64,000 nt of DNA from Bin87 sp965261925. Lineage in GTDB: Bacteria; Chloroflexota; Dehalococcoidia; Lucifugimonadales; UBA3495. The notes below the pieces were generated by a model that saw nothing but the letters and a program-made list of their open reading frames with translations, made no database searches and was not told where the DNA came from. How positions within the stretch are numbered: the stretch's first letter is position 1; every line of letters starts with the position of its first letter. The position numbers and the translations under genes are program-made. The stretch is taken from NCBI GenBank assembly GCA_965261925.1, contig OZ253486.1, forward strand, positions 992,001 to 1,056,000. The letters run 5' to 3'. Positions 17,630-25,937 of this stretch are shown in pieces.

Positions 17630-17666
17630 ACGGCCGTCTTCAACCTGTACCTATCGCGATAAACCG

Positions 17667-17697
17667 CCGGCGTCTTTCGGGACGCCGGTAAATTTTT
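17667..17697. terminator. Bidirectional rho-independent terminator
   Basis: CCGGCGTC (17667-17674) pairs with GACGCCGG (17681-17688), followed by TAAATTTTTA. It stands between the convergent SWIM gene and fabF. Confidence 0.8.
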
Positions 17698-17718
17698 ACC
17701 CCGCCCTGAGCGACGGGA

Positions 17719-18978
17719 TCACTTCTCCCAGCGGCGGAACACCAGGCACGCGTTCTGCCCGCCGAACCCGAAGGCGTTCGACAGCACGACTCCAACATCC
17801 GCCGCGCGCGACTCGTTCGGCACGTAATCCAGGTCGCAGTCCGGGTCCGGCGACTCTTGGTTCACCGTCGGGTGGATGCGTTGGTCCATGATGGTCTTGA
17901 CGCACGCCACCGCTTCCAGCGCGCCCGATGCTCCCAGCGAGTGTCCGATCATTCCCTTCGTGCTGCTGATCGGCACCTTGTAGGCTGCGTCCCCGAACAG
18001 CCGCTTGATCGCAACCGTCTCAGCCGCGTCGTTCATCGGCGTCGACGTCCCGTGCGCGTTGATGTAATCGACGTCACCGGTGCCCAGCCCGGCATCGTCC
18101 AACGCTCCCTGCATGGCCTTGGCCGCGCTTTCCCCCGTTTCCTGCGGCTGGACCAGGTGCCCCGCGTCCGACGTCGCGCCGAACCCCACCAGCTCGCAGA
18201 TGATGTTCGCGCCCCGCGTCCTGGCCCGCTCCGACTCCTCCAGCACCAGGATCCCCGCCCCTTCCGCCGGCACGAACCCGTCCCGCTCGGCGTCGAAGGG
18301 CCGGCTGGCCCGATGCGGCTCATCGTTCCGTGTGCTCAGCGCCCGCATCACCGCAAATCCCGCCAATCCCAGCTGGCTGATCCCGGCCTCTGTCCCGCCC
18401 GTGACCATCGCGTCCGCGACGCCGTGCCTTATCGCCATCAGCGCCTCGCCGATCGCGTTGTTGGACGCTGCGCATGCCGTCGTGACCGTCGAGTTGTACC
18501 CCCGCGCTCCCACGTACTGGCTCACGTTGGCCGCCGCCATGTTCGGCAGCACCATCGGGAAAAAGAACGGCGACATCCGCATCCCGCCCCGGTCGGCCAG
18601 GATCCGGCAGTTCTCCTCCAGCGTCGGGAACCCCCCGTTCCCGTTACCCAGCAGCACGCCCACCCGGTACGGGTCCTCCTGCTCCATGTCCAGCCCAGAG
18701 TCCGCCACCGCCTGCAACGCCGCCGCCACCGCCATCTGCGAGAACCGCGCCATCCGGCGCGCCTCCCGCCGGTCGATGTAGTCGGTGGCGTCAAAATCGT
18801 CGGCCTGCCCCGCGATCCGGCAGGGATAGTCCGTCGGGTCGCACAGCGTCATCGGCCCGATGCCCGACACGCCGGCCACCAGGTTGCTCCAAAATGCGTC
18901 CGCGCTCAGGCCCAGCGGCGTGATCGCCCCGAGGCCGGTCACCACCACGCGCCGTCGCCCGTTTTCGGTCTGTTTCAT
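17719..18978 (-). CDS. fabF: Beta-ketoacyl-ACP synthase II
   Basis: A 419-residue condensing enzyme of normal length. FabF elongates acyl chains by decarboxylative condensation of malonyl-ACP with acyl-ACP. The active-site cysteine is in TTACAASNNAIGEA, and the two histidines are in NAHGTSTPMNDAAE and STKGMIGHSLGASG. RRVVVTGLGAITPLG opens the protein. It is the last gene of the minus-strand run epimerase, folC, fabF. No acpP or other fab genes are adjacent. Confidence 0.95.
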   Translation of the reverse strand: MKQTENGRRRVVVTGLGAITPLGLSADAFWSNLVAGVSGIGPMTLCDPTDYPCRIAGQADDFDATDYIDRREARRMARFSQMAVAAALQAVADSGLDMEQEDPYRVGVLLGNGNGGFPTLEENCRILADRGGMRMSPFFFPMVLPNMAAANVSQYVGARGYNSTVTTACAASNNAIGEALMAIRHGVADAMVTGGTEAGISQLGLAGFAVMRALSTRNDEPHRASRPFDAERDGFVPAEGAGILVLEESERARTRGANIICELVGFGATSDAGHLVQPQETGESAAKAMQGALDDAGLGTGDVDYINAHGTSTPMNDAAETVAIKRLFGDAAYKVPISSTKGMIGHSLGASGALEAVACVKTIMDQRIHPTVNQESPDPDCDLDYVPNESRAADVGVVLSNAFGFGGQNACLVFRRWEK

Positions 18979-19006
18979 GCGGGCAATTGTAGCAGTCGCG
19001 TTCCGG

Positions 19007-20386
19007 TTAACGTAAATCCGGCGGCAGCAGGTCGGGATAGGTCTCCGGTTCTATCCCCAGGATCGCCTCCCTCGCCTCGGCGACCACGAACAGCGACCCC
19101 GTGACCAGCACCAGGTCGTCAGCGCCCGCCGCTGCCACGGCCTCCGCCACCGCTGCTCCCGTGTGCGCGGAGATGCCGACCCGGTCCGGCGCCATCCCCT
19201 GATCCAGGAACTCCTGCGCGATCTCCGCCGGCCGCATCGAGCGCGGGTGTCGCGAGCGCGTGGCAATCACCTGGTCCGCCCGCTCCGCCAGCAGCTCGAC
19301 CATCGCGTCCACCCGCTTGTCCCGTGAAAACCCGGCCACCACTATCAGGTTCCGGTGCGATACGTAGGTCGACAGCGTCGCCAGTAGCGTCGCTACCGAG
19401 TGGTCGTTGTGCGCCCCGTCCACCACCACCGTCGGCTCTTGCCGCAGCGCCTCCATGCGCCCGGGCCACTCCACCGACTCCAGTCCCCCTGCAATCGCAT
19501 GGCCGTCAATCGAGTACCCGGCGTCGGCCAGCGCCTCCGCCGCGCCCACCGCCGTGGCTGCGTTCGCCCCCTGGAAATCCCCCAGCAACGGCAGCCGAAG
19601 CCGGTAGGTGTCCCGCCGACCTCGTATCTCCAGTCGCTGACCCTCCGCCGATGCCTCCTCAACCTCCCAGGTGATGTCATCGCCGATGCGGATCATCGCC
19701 GCGGACTGCTCGGCGGCGGCCCGGTTTATCGCCTCCATCGCCTCGGGGAATTGCGGCCCAACCACCACCGGCGCTCCCCGTTTGATGATCCCCGCCTTGT
19801 CTGCTGCAATCTCCCCGATGGTGTCCCCCAGGATCGCCATGTGGTCTAGGCTCACCGGCGTGACCACGCTCACCTCCGGCGTCACCACGTTGGTCGCGTC
19901 CAGCCGCCCGCCCAGTCCAACCTCGATCACGCTCACGTCGACGGCGTCTTCCGCAAAGCACTGGAAACCCATCGCCGTCAGGTACTCGAACAGCGTCGCC
20001 GGACCCGCCTCCGGATCGGCCGCGTTGTCCAGGTGGTGCGGCCATACCGCGTCGGTTAGCGTCGCGAAACGCTCCCGGGAAACCGGCTGGCCGTCCCGCC
20101 GAATCCGTTCGCAGAAGGAGTGCAGGTGCGGCGACGAATAGAACCCCGTGGAATATCCCGCCGCCCGCGCTATCGACTCCACCATCGCCGCCGTGCTGCC
20201 CTTGCCCTTGGTGCCCGCCACGTGAACCGTCCCCCGCTGTCGGTGCGGGTCGCCCATCCGACCCAGCAGCCGCTCCACGTTCCGCAGGTCGTAGATCCGC
20301 TTCTGTCGCGGCTGCGCCGGAACCGAACGCTCGTGGTCTACCAGGCCCAGCAGCCGGGCGACCGCCTCCTCGTAACTCGCCGGCAC
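19007..20386 (-). CDS. folC: Folylpolyglutamate synthase / dihydrofolate synthase
   Basis: A 459-residue Mur-ligase-like enzyme. The start is read as GTG 20386, which follows CAGGGA and lies 8 bases after the epimerase stop; the frame is open further upstream, overlapping the epimerase gene without family resemblance. FolC uses ATP to add glutamate to dihydropteroate or folates. The P-loop VHVAGTKGKGSTAAMVESI, SVIEVGLGGRLDATNVV and VDGAHNDHSV are clear. The tight spacing to its neighbours indicates an operon. Confidence 0.93.
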   Translation of the reverse strand: MPASYEEAVARLLGLVDHERSVPAQPRQKRIYDLRNVERLLGRMGDPHRQRGTVHVAGTKGKGSTAAMVESIARAAGYSTGFYSSPHLHSFCERIRRDGQPVSRERFATLTDAVWPHHLDNAADPEAGPATLFEYLTAMGFQCFAEDAVDVSVIEVGLGGRLDATNVVTPEVSVVTPVSLDHMAILGDTIGEIAADKAGIIKRGAPVVVGPQFPEAMEAINRAAAEQSAAMIRIGDDITWEVEEASAEGQRLEIRGRRDTYRLRLPLLGDFQGANAATAVGAAEALADAGYSIDGHAIAGGLESVEWPGRMEALRQEPTVVVDGAHNDHSVATLLATLSTYVSHRNLIVVAGFSRDKRVDAMVELLAERADQVIATRSRHPRSMRPAEIAQEFLDQGMAPDRVGISAHTGAAVAEAVAAAGADDLVLVTGSLFVVAEAREAILGIEPETYPDLLPPDLR

Positions 20387-20394
20387 GATCCCTG

Positions 20395-21333
20395 CTAGCT
20401 GCCCGTGGACAATCCCAGGTTGATACGGATGGCCTGGCCGGCCGTCATGCTTCGCACGTGGTCGATGTTTCCGTACAGCGGTCTCGGCCGGAACCCGAAG
20501 TGACGCTCCACTGAGCCCGGCTCGGCCACGTTCCGCAGCGTTACCAGCTGCAGCATCGCCCGGTTTATGGGGGCCCGGGGCGTCAGCTTCTCCATGATGG
20601 TCACGGGCAGGCGGACCTTCCACAGCGGCACGTTCACCCGCCGCCTTTTCTTGCCCAGCGTCCGCGCCACGACGCCCACGATTTCGTTGTAGGACAACTG
20701 CTCCGGCCCGCCGATCTCGATGGTCCGGTTGCCCCGGGCGTTGCCGCTGACCGACAGGAGGATGCACCGGGCCACGTCATCGACATGGATCGGCTGCAGG
20801 CGGTTATTGCCGGAACCAATCACCGGTACCAGGGGCATGGTTCGCACCAGAGCCGCCACCGCCGTGGTGAACTCGTCCCCTGGCCCGAATATCAGCGACG
20901 GGCGCAGGATCACGTGCGGCAGCCCACTGCCCGCCACCGCCTGTTCACCCTGCCATTTGGAGTGCAGATACTGGAGCCGCGGCGTGTTGGCCGCCCCCAG
21001 CGCGCTGACGTGGATGAACCGTTTTACCGAGCCCGCCGCTTTGGCCGCCTCGACCACGTTGGCCGTGCCCTGCCGGTTGACGTCGTCAAACTGCCTCGGG
21101 CCGCCGCGTATCACCGCCACCAGGTGGATCACCGCCGTTGCGTCCCGGCACGCCTCCGCAAGGGCGTCGGGATTGCTCACGTCCCCGTAGCAAACGTCCG
21201 TCGGCGGCGTGGCAAGCGCGCGCTCGCTGCCCGGACGACGCACCATGACCCGTACTTCGTGGTTGGTCTCCAGCAGTTGCTGGACCACCCGTCGCCCCAA
21301 CAATCCCGTGGCCCCGGTTACCAGAACGGTCAT
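20395..21333 (-). CDS. NAD(P)-binding epimerase, NDUFA9-like
   Basis: A 312-residue short-chain dehydrogenase of the extended/atypical type; ATG 21333 begins MTVLVTGATGLLGRRVVQQL, the Rossmann glycine motif. Later parts, VIHLVAVIRGG, FIHVSALGA and ILRPSLIFGPGDEF, fit the group related to the complex I accessory subunit NDUFA9 and sugar-nucleotide epimerases. In place of the catalytic YxxxK there is YLHSK (LQYLHSKWQGE). The substrate is unknown. It heads the run with folC and fabF. Confidence 0.85.
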   Translation of the reverse strand: MTVLVTGATGLLGRRVVQQLLETNHEVRVMVRRPGSERALATPPTDVCYGDVSNPDALAEACRDATAVIHLVAVIRGGPRQFDDVNRQGTANVVEAAKAAGSVKRFIHVSALGAANTPRLQYLHSKWQGEQAVAGSGLPHVILRPSLIFGPGDEFTTAVAALVRTMPLVPVIGSGNNRLQPIHVDDVARCILLSVSGNARGNRTIEIGGPEQLSYNEIVGVVARTLGKKRRRVNVPLWKVRLPVTIMEKLTPRAPINRAMLQLVTLRNVAEPGSVERHFGFRPRPLYGNIDHVRSMTAGQAIRINLGLSTGS

Positions 21334-21639
21334 GATGATGCTCGATATATCGCAGTGTAAACGGTTGCTCTGAGTATGAGCCCAGTATATCACCCGCCCA
21401 ATGCGGGCGCGGGGGATCGCCCGAGCAAAGGGGCATCCTCCCGTCGGTCCACAACGTGATGCCGCCGCTCCACGCCCGCATGATGACCTTGTCGCATCAC
21501 CTGCTCGGCGCAGAGCCGTCGCCCGTCGTACAATCGATCCCCCGCCCATCGACCCCCCGCCCACTCCAAAGCCTGGCATCTTGACGCGGGGAATGACACC
21601 AGGCGGCGGACGCGGGGCACCCATCGGTTTTTGGCAAGA

Positions 21640-21724
21640 GCCATTGCTACGGCACCGAGATTGCCGCGCTTCGCTCGCAATGACGGTGGGGTCGCTCGCG
21701 ATGACATTTAGGCAATTTGAATGA
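21640..21724 (-). repeat. Dispersed repeat, family B copy
   Basis: A reverse-oriented relative of the repeat at 6848. Read on the minus strand it has TGTCATCGCGAGCGA, CATTGCGAGCGAAGCGCGGC and GGCTCTTGCC in the same order. The gap 21334-21864 contains no other recognisable gene. Confidence 0.65.
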
Positions 21725-21864
21725 CCCTGGGCTCGCACCACGCGCTGGGCGTGACCCCTGTCGAACCGTGCCCGTCATCACGGTTTCTGCCTTTTGTGGT
21801 ATCCTGTGCCCGCGCCGGCGGTGGGCCGGCGTGCATTCTGTCAGCTATCCCCGGAGGTCCCGCT

Positions 21865-22551
21865 TTGTATCAGACCGTAAGCGATGCCACCCTGCAGGCG
21901 CTGTCCAAAATCGACTCCCCCAGCATCTGCAACGCCATCGAGGGGTTCGACTTCCGCCCCAAGAACAGCGGCTTCATGCTGCCGGAGATCAAGACCGTTT
22001 TCCAGGACTTCCCGCCCCTGGTCGGCTACGCCGTCACCGGCGTCATCTCCGCCAATCGTCCCGAGGGCCGCAGCGTCGCCCGCGAGGACTGGTGGGACCT
22101 GATTGTATCGGTTCCCGAGCCCAGGTTCATCGTCCTGCATGACATCGACAACCCGCCCCTCGGCGCGTATTGGGGCGAGGTGCAGTCCAATATCCACCGG
22201 GCCCTGGGCGCCGTCGCCGTCGCAACCGACGGTACCGTCCGGGATCTGGACGAGGTCCGCGCCCTCGGGTTCCAGTTCTTTGCCAAAGAGGTTTCGGTGT
22301 CCCACGCCTACGTCCACATGGTTGACATGGGCATCCCCATCGAAGTGGGCGGCCTCACCGTCCAGACCGGCGACCTCCTCCACGGCGACAAGCACGGCGT
22401 CACCAATATCCCCTTCGATCTCGCCGACCGTATCCCCGATATGGTCAGCACCATCGCCGATTATGAACAGAAGACCATCAGCCTCTGCCAGTCCTCCGAT
22501 TTTTCGCTGGACGCGCTGAAAGAGGTGGCCAAGATCACACGCCCCTACTGA
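21865..22551 (+). CDS. RraA family protein
   Basis: A 228-residue protein from TTG 21865, seven bases after GGAGG. Family motifs include SPSICNAIEGFDFRP near the N-terminus, ALGAVAVATDGTVRDLDEV and GDLLHGDKHGVTNIP. The RraA fold includes 4-hydroxy-4-methyl-2-oxoglutarate aldolases (metal-dependent retro-aldol enzymes) and RNase E inhibitors. Here an aldolase-like role in small-acid catabolism is more likely, since the G-x-R-D region reads TDGTVRDLDEV. The actual substrate is unknown. The cyclophilin lipoprotein gene follows after 9 bases. Confidence 0.85.
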   Translation: MYQTVSDATLQALSKIDSPSICNAIEGFDFRPKNSGFMLPEIKTVFQDFPPLVGYAVTGVISANRPEGRSVAREDWWDLIVSVPEPRFIVLHDIDNPPLGAYWGEVQSNIHRALGAVAVATDGTVRDLDEVRALGFQFFAKEVSVSHAYVHMVDMGIPIEVGGLTVQTGDLLHGDKHGVTNIPFDLADRIPDMVSTIADYEQKTISLCQSSDFSLDALKEVAKITRPY

Positions 22552-22560
22552 CCTGGTGAC

Positions 22561-23316
22561 ATGATAACTCCAAGCAAAATACTTTCCGTACTCCTGCTCG
22601 CCGGCGTCGCGCTCCTGAGCTTCGCGGCTTGCAACCTCATCACCCCGCCTTCCCTGGGCCAGAACGAACCCGCGGCATCCCCTCCGGCTGGCTCCGGTTC
22701 TGCTGGTTCAGCGCCAATCCCAACGGCAACGCTGATCTCTGGCTCGGCTTCCGGCGGAGCGGGCGCGCCCACTCCCGCCGTCCTGGTTTCCGGCGGGCGT
22801 TCCATGAAGCAGTGGTCTACCGCTCCTCCCGTGACAATCGACACTTCGGCCTCCTACACCGCCGTGCTCCACACCACTGCCGGAGACATCACGGTCGACC
22901 TTTTGACCTCCGACGCGCCGAATACCGTCAACAATTTCGTATTCCTGGCCCGTGAGGGTTTCTACGACAACGCCATCTTCCACCGCACCATACCGGGGTT
23001 CATGATCCAGGGCGGCGACCCCACCGGCACTGGCTCCGGCGGCCCCGGCTATCGCTTTGCCGACGAGCCGGTCAACCGCCCCTATTCCCGCGGCGTGATG
23101 GCCATGGCCAACGCCGGCCCGAATACCAACGGCAGCCAGTTTTTCCTCATGCACGCCGACTATGCGCTGCCGCCCAGCTACACCATATTCGGGCAGACTG
23201 TTGCCGGCGTGGAGACCATCGACAACATCGCCACCGCTCCGACCCACCCCGGCGGCCAGGGCTCGTCGCCCGTGAACCCGGTGGCCATCCAGTCAGTGGA
23301 GATCGTAGGCCCCTAG
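22561..23316 (+). CDS. Cyclophilin-type peptidyl-prolyl isomerase lipoprotein
   Basis: A 251-residue exported protein. The first 24 residues are a lipoprotein signal ending LSFAAC. A Gly/Ser/Pro/Ala-rich linker to about residue 80 precedes the cyclophilin domain: FHRTIPGFMIQGGDPTGTGSGG, MAMANAGPNTNGSQFFLMHA and FGQTVAGVETID. It should catalyse cis-trans isomerisation of proline bonds in proteins outside the cytoplasmic membrane. It is probably co-transcribed with the RraA-like gene. Confidence 0.92.
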   Translation: MITPSKILSVLLLAGVALLSFAACNLITPPSLGQNEPAASPPAGSGSAGSAPIPTATLISGSASGGAGAPTPAVLVSGGRSMKQWSTAPPVTIDTSASYTAVLHTTAGDITVDLLTSDAPNTVNNFVFLAREGFYDNAIFHRTIPGFMIQGGDPTGTGSGGPGYRFADEPVNRPYSRGVMAMANAGPNTNGSQFFLMHADYALPPSYTIFGQTVAGVETIDNIATAPTHPGGQGSSPVNPVAIQSVEIVGP

Positions 23317-23509
23317 GTCAGGGCCCGCAAGTCATCGTTGCGACGAGCACCGCGACGCGGCGACCGCGTGACACCGGAACGGCTCTGACTGCCGGCCTGT
23401 GAATGCCGGCAACGCTTACCATTTTGCCGCCACGGCCGCCTTTGCTACGGGGGCCGGCGTGCGCAACCACGCACCCAAATGGACATAATGAATTTCGCAG
23501 GAGTGCGGT

Positions 23510-24325
23510 ATGGCTTTTGAAACCCTGCTTTACGACGAGCAGGACGGCGTCGGCTACCTGACCCTCAACCGCCCTGACAAGCTCAACGCCCTCAGCCAGA
23601 CCCTCATGGCCGAGTTCCGCGAGGCGCTCGAGGGGATCGAGGCCAACCCCGACGTCCGCGTGATTATCCTAACCGGCGCCGGCCGGGCCTTTTCCGCCGG
23701 TTTCGACATCGAGTCCGAAGCCGGCGGACCCGACGGCGAACCGCTATCGGTCGACGGCCGTCGCTCCCGCCTCCGGTACAGCATCGAGACCTTCCTGATG
23801 GTGTGGAACCTCAGCAAGCCCGTCATCGCCGCCGTCAACGGCTATGCCCTGGGCGGCGCCTGCGAACTGGTGCAGGTCTGCGACGTCAAGATCGCGTCCG
23901 ACCGCGCCATGCTCGGTGAGCCCGAAATCCGCCTTGGCTATGGCGCTCCCTTCCTGATCACGCCCTACTCGGTGAACCTGGCCATGGCCAAGGAGATGAT
24001 GCTCACCGGAGACATCGTCGACGCCCACGAGGCCGCGCGTCTGGGCATGGTCAACCGCGTCGTGCCCCACGACGATCTGCTCGCCGAGTGCCAGCGCGTG
24101 GCCCACAAGATCCGCAACATCCCCGCCATCGGCATCAAGACCACCAAGATCTCCGTCAACCGCGCCCTCGAGTCCGCTGGCTTCCTCTCGGCCCTCAACC
24201 ATAACCTCGAGCTAATGACCCAGTTCGACACCGCCGACACCCCCGAGCAGGCCGAGTTCTCCCGGATCCGCGCCAAACAAGGCCTCCGCGCCGCCCTCGC
24301 CTGGAACCGGGCCCGCTTCGAATGA
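23510..24325 (+). CDS. Enoyl-CoA hydratase/isomerase family protein
   Basis: A 271-residue crotonase-fold protein; ATG 23510 follows a GCAGGAGTG ribosome site. LNRPDKLNALS, GAGRAFSAGFDIESEA (oxyanion hole region) and KPVIAAVNGYALGGACELVQVCD are typical. One catalytic glutamate is in GACELV; the second is expected near EPEIRLGYG. It acts on an acyl-CoA, perhaps in fatty acid or aromatic acid breakdown. No other beta-oxidation gene is adjacent, so the precise reaction is open. Confidence 0.88.
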   Translation: MAFETLLYDEQDGVGYLTLNRPDKLNALSQTLMAEFREALEGIEANPDVRVIILTGAGRAFSAGFDIESEAGGPDGEPLSVDGRRSRLRYSIETFLMVWNLSKPVIAAVNGYALGGACELVQVCDVKIASDRAMLGEPEIRLGYGAPFLITPYSVNLAMAKEMMLTGDIVDAHEAARLGMVNRVVPHDDLLAECQRVAHKIRNIPAIGIKTTKISVNRALESAGFLSALNHNLELMTQFDTADTPEQAEFSRIRAKQGLRAALAWNRARFE

Positions 24326-24328
24326 CGC

Positions 24329-24354
24329 AAAAGGGGCGGACCATCGTCCGCCCC
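24329..24354 (-). terminator. Terminator of the beta-hydroxyacid dehydrogenase gene
   Basis: GGGGCGGAC (24333-24341) pairs with GTCCGCCCC (24346-24354) over a CATC loop. On the minus strand it is followed by TTTTGCGTC. It stands between two convergent genes. Confidence 0.7.
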
Positions 24355-24380
24355 CATCGCGTTCTCGCCTTTTCGGCGCC

Positions 24381-25277
24381 CTATCCGCCGCGCTTCACCT
24401 CGACGTCGGCCATCTTCTCGATGAAGTGCAGAATGGCCGAGTGATCGGAGTCCTGTTCGCCATCGTTCATCAGCGAACCCAGCATCTGCTGTACCAGCGC
24501 CGTCACCGGCAGCGGCACGTTCAGCTCGGTGGCCGTCTGCAGCACGTTGCGCAGGTCTTTCTGGTGCAGGCGGATGCGGAAGCCGGCGCGGAAGTTCCGG
24601 TCCAGCATCATCGGCCCCTTGGCCTCCATGACCGCGCTGCCGGCCAGCCCGCCCCGTATGGCGTTGAACACCCGCTCCGGGTCCACTCCCGCCTTCTGCG
24701 ACAGGACCATGGCCTCGCTCAGCGCCTCGATGTTCGCGGCCACGATGATCTGGTTCGCCAGCTTCGTGATGTTGCCGGCGCCCACGTCCCCCGTGAGCAC
24801 CACGTTGCCGCCCATAACCTGCAGCAGCACCTCACATTGGTCGAAAACCGCCGTATCGCCGCCGACCATGACGGCCAGGGTCCCCGCGATGGCTCCCGGC
24901 TCGCCGCCGCTTACCGGCGCGTCCAGGAACTCCACGCCCTTGTCGGCGCACGCGGCCCCGATCTTCTGCGACATCGACGGCGCGATGCTGCTCATGTCGA
25001 TGATCACCGAGCCCGCTTCCGCTCCTTCCAGCACTCCCGCCGGTCCCAGGATCGCCCGCTCGGAATCGGCCGAGTCCGGCAGCATCGTGATGGTCTTGGC
25101 GCTGCCCGCCGCGGCTCCCGCCGGTGTTGATGCCGCGGTCGCTCCCTCTGTGGCCAGCTCCTCAACCGGCTCGCCCACGATGTCGTACACGGTCAGCTCG
25201 TAGCCCGCGGTCATCAGGTTCCGCGCCATCGGCTTGCCCATTATTCCCAACCCGACGAATCCAATCCGCTCTGCCAT
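24381..25277 (-). CDS. Beta-hydroxyacid dehydrogenase (HIBADH/GarR family)
   Basis: A 298-residue NAD(P)-dependent enzyme; ATG 25277 follows GGAGGAAG. The Rossmann motif is GFVGLGIMGKPMARNL, the substrate motif DAPVSGGEPGAIAGTLAVMVGG, and the catalytic lysine lies in ITKLANQIIVA. Members oxidise 3-hydroxyisobutyrate or reduce tartronate semialdehyde; which one applies is not clear from sequence alone. It is a single-gene unit ended by the hairpin at 24333. Confidence 0.9.
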   Translation of the reverse strand: MAERIGFVGLGIMGKPMARNLMTAGYELTVYDIVGEPVEELATEGATAASTPAGAAAGSAKTITMLPDSADSERAILGPAGVLEGAEAGSVIIDMSSIAPSMSQKIGAACADKGVEFLDAPVSGGEPGAIAGTLAVMVGGDTAVFDQCEVLLQVMGGNVVLTGDVGAGNITKLANQIIVAANIEALSEAMVLSQKAGVDPERVFNAIRGGLAGSAVMEAKGPMMLDRNFRAGFRIRLHQKDLRNVLQTATELNVPLPVTALVQQMLGSLMNDGEQDSDHSAILHFIEKMADVEVKRGG

Positions 25278-25438
25278 TGTTCTTCCTCCGTCCTGGGTTC
25301 GCCGCATGGCGAACCCGGTTGATGTCCGTTACTGTCCCGCTATTATACCCGCCGCATTCCTTCGGACGGGCCGGATGATTTCAAACGTCTGCGCCGGGTG
25401 CCCGGCGCGCGACCACCCCGCCGCACCCATCATGACAT

Positions 25439-25606
25439 TGTCGAAAGATCGGCTCATGGTGAGTACATGGAACCACGCTACGCGCGCAAAACGCGGCTAC
25501 CCGTCGCGCTCATCCTGAGCCTGTCGAAAGATCAGCGCACGGTGAGTACGTAGAACCACGCTACGCGCGGAAATCCGACTACCCGTCACGCGCTCATCCC
25601 GGGCCC
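25439..25606. repeat. Two-copy direct repeat of about 84 bases
   Basis: Two tandem copies begin TGTCGAAAGATC (near 25440 and 25523), each followed by GGTGAGTAC and AACCACGCTACGCGCG, then by GGCTACCCGTCGCG or GACTACCCGTCACGCG. The gap 25278-25654 otherwise shows no gene. Confidence 0.7.
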
Positions 25607-25654
25607 TTCCAAGGATCCACCTCCGCCAACCGATCCGGCCCCGCGGTTACTCCG

Positions 25655-25876
25655 CTACACTATTCCAAAAGAAATAGATACCTGGCCACCGCTTTCATTC
25701 ACCACCAAGAGCTGTCCTTGCGCGGCCTGCTGTGGAGGCGTGAAAGCACCTTTGACTTCATCAAAGCCCCGCGACGCTATCTCGCTTTCCACCACACCGG
25801 CACGACCCCGCGTGTGGCAACCTTCACCAGCTACACCACTACAGGCCATCATCACAACCACAAGCGTCACCGCCAA
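25655..25876 (-). CDS. Possible small lipoprotein, doubtful
   Basis: A 73-codon frame begins with TTG and a hydrophobic stretch, LVVVMMACSGVAGEGC, that could be a short lipoprotein signal. It lies 61 bases downstream of the 25938-27293 gene on the same strand. No ribosome site is convincing, a stop lies immediately upstream, and I do not recognise a family. It may be a remnant. Confidence 0.25.
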   Translation of the reverse strand: MAVTLVVVMMACSGVAGEGCHTRGRAGVVESEIASRGFDEVKGAFTPPQQAAQGQLLVVNESGGQVSISFGIV

Positions 25877-25937
25877 CTAACATAAAGCCGAACCACCGGG
25901 ATCAACCCCTACGGCCGCTGATCGGTTCTTCCTTCCC

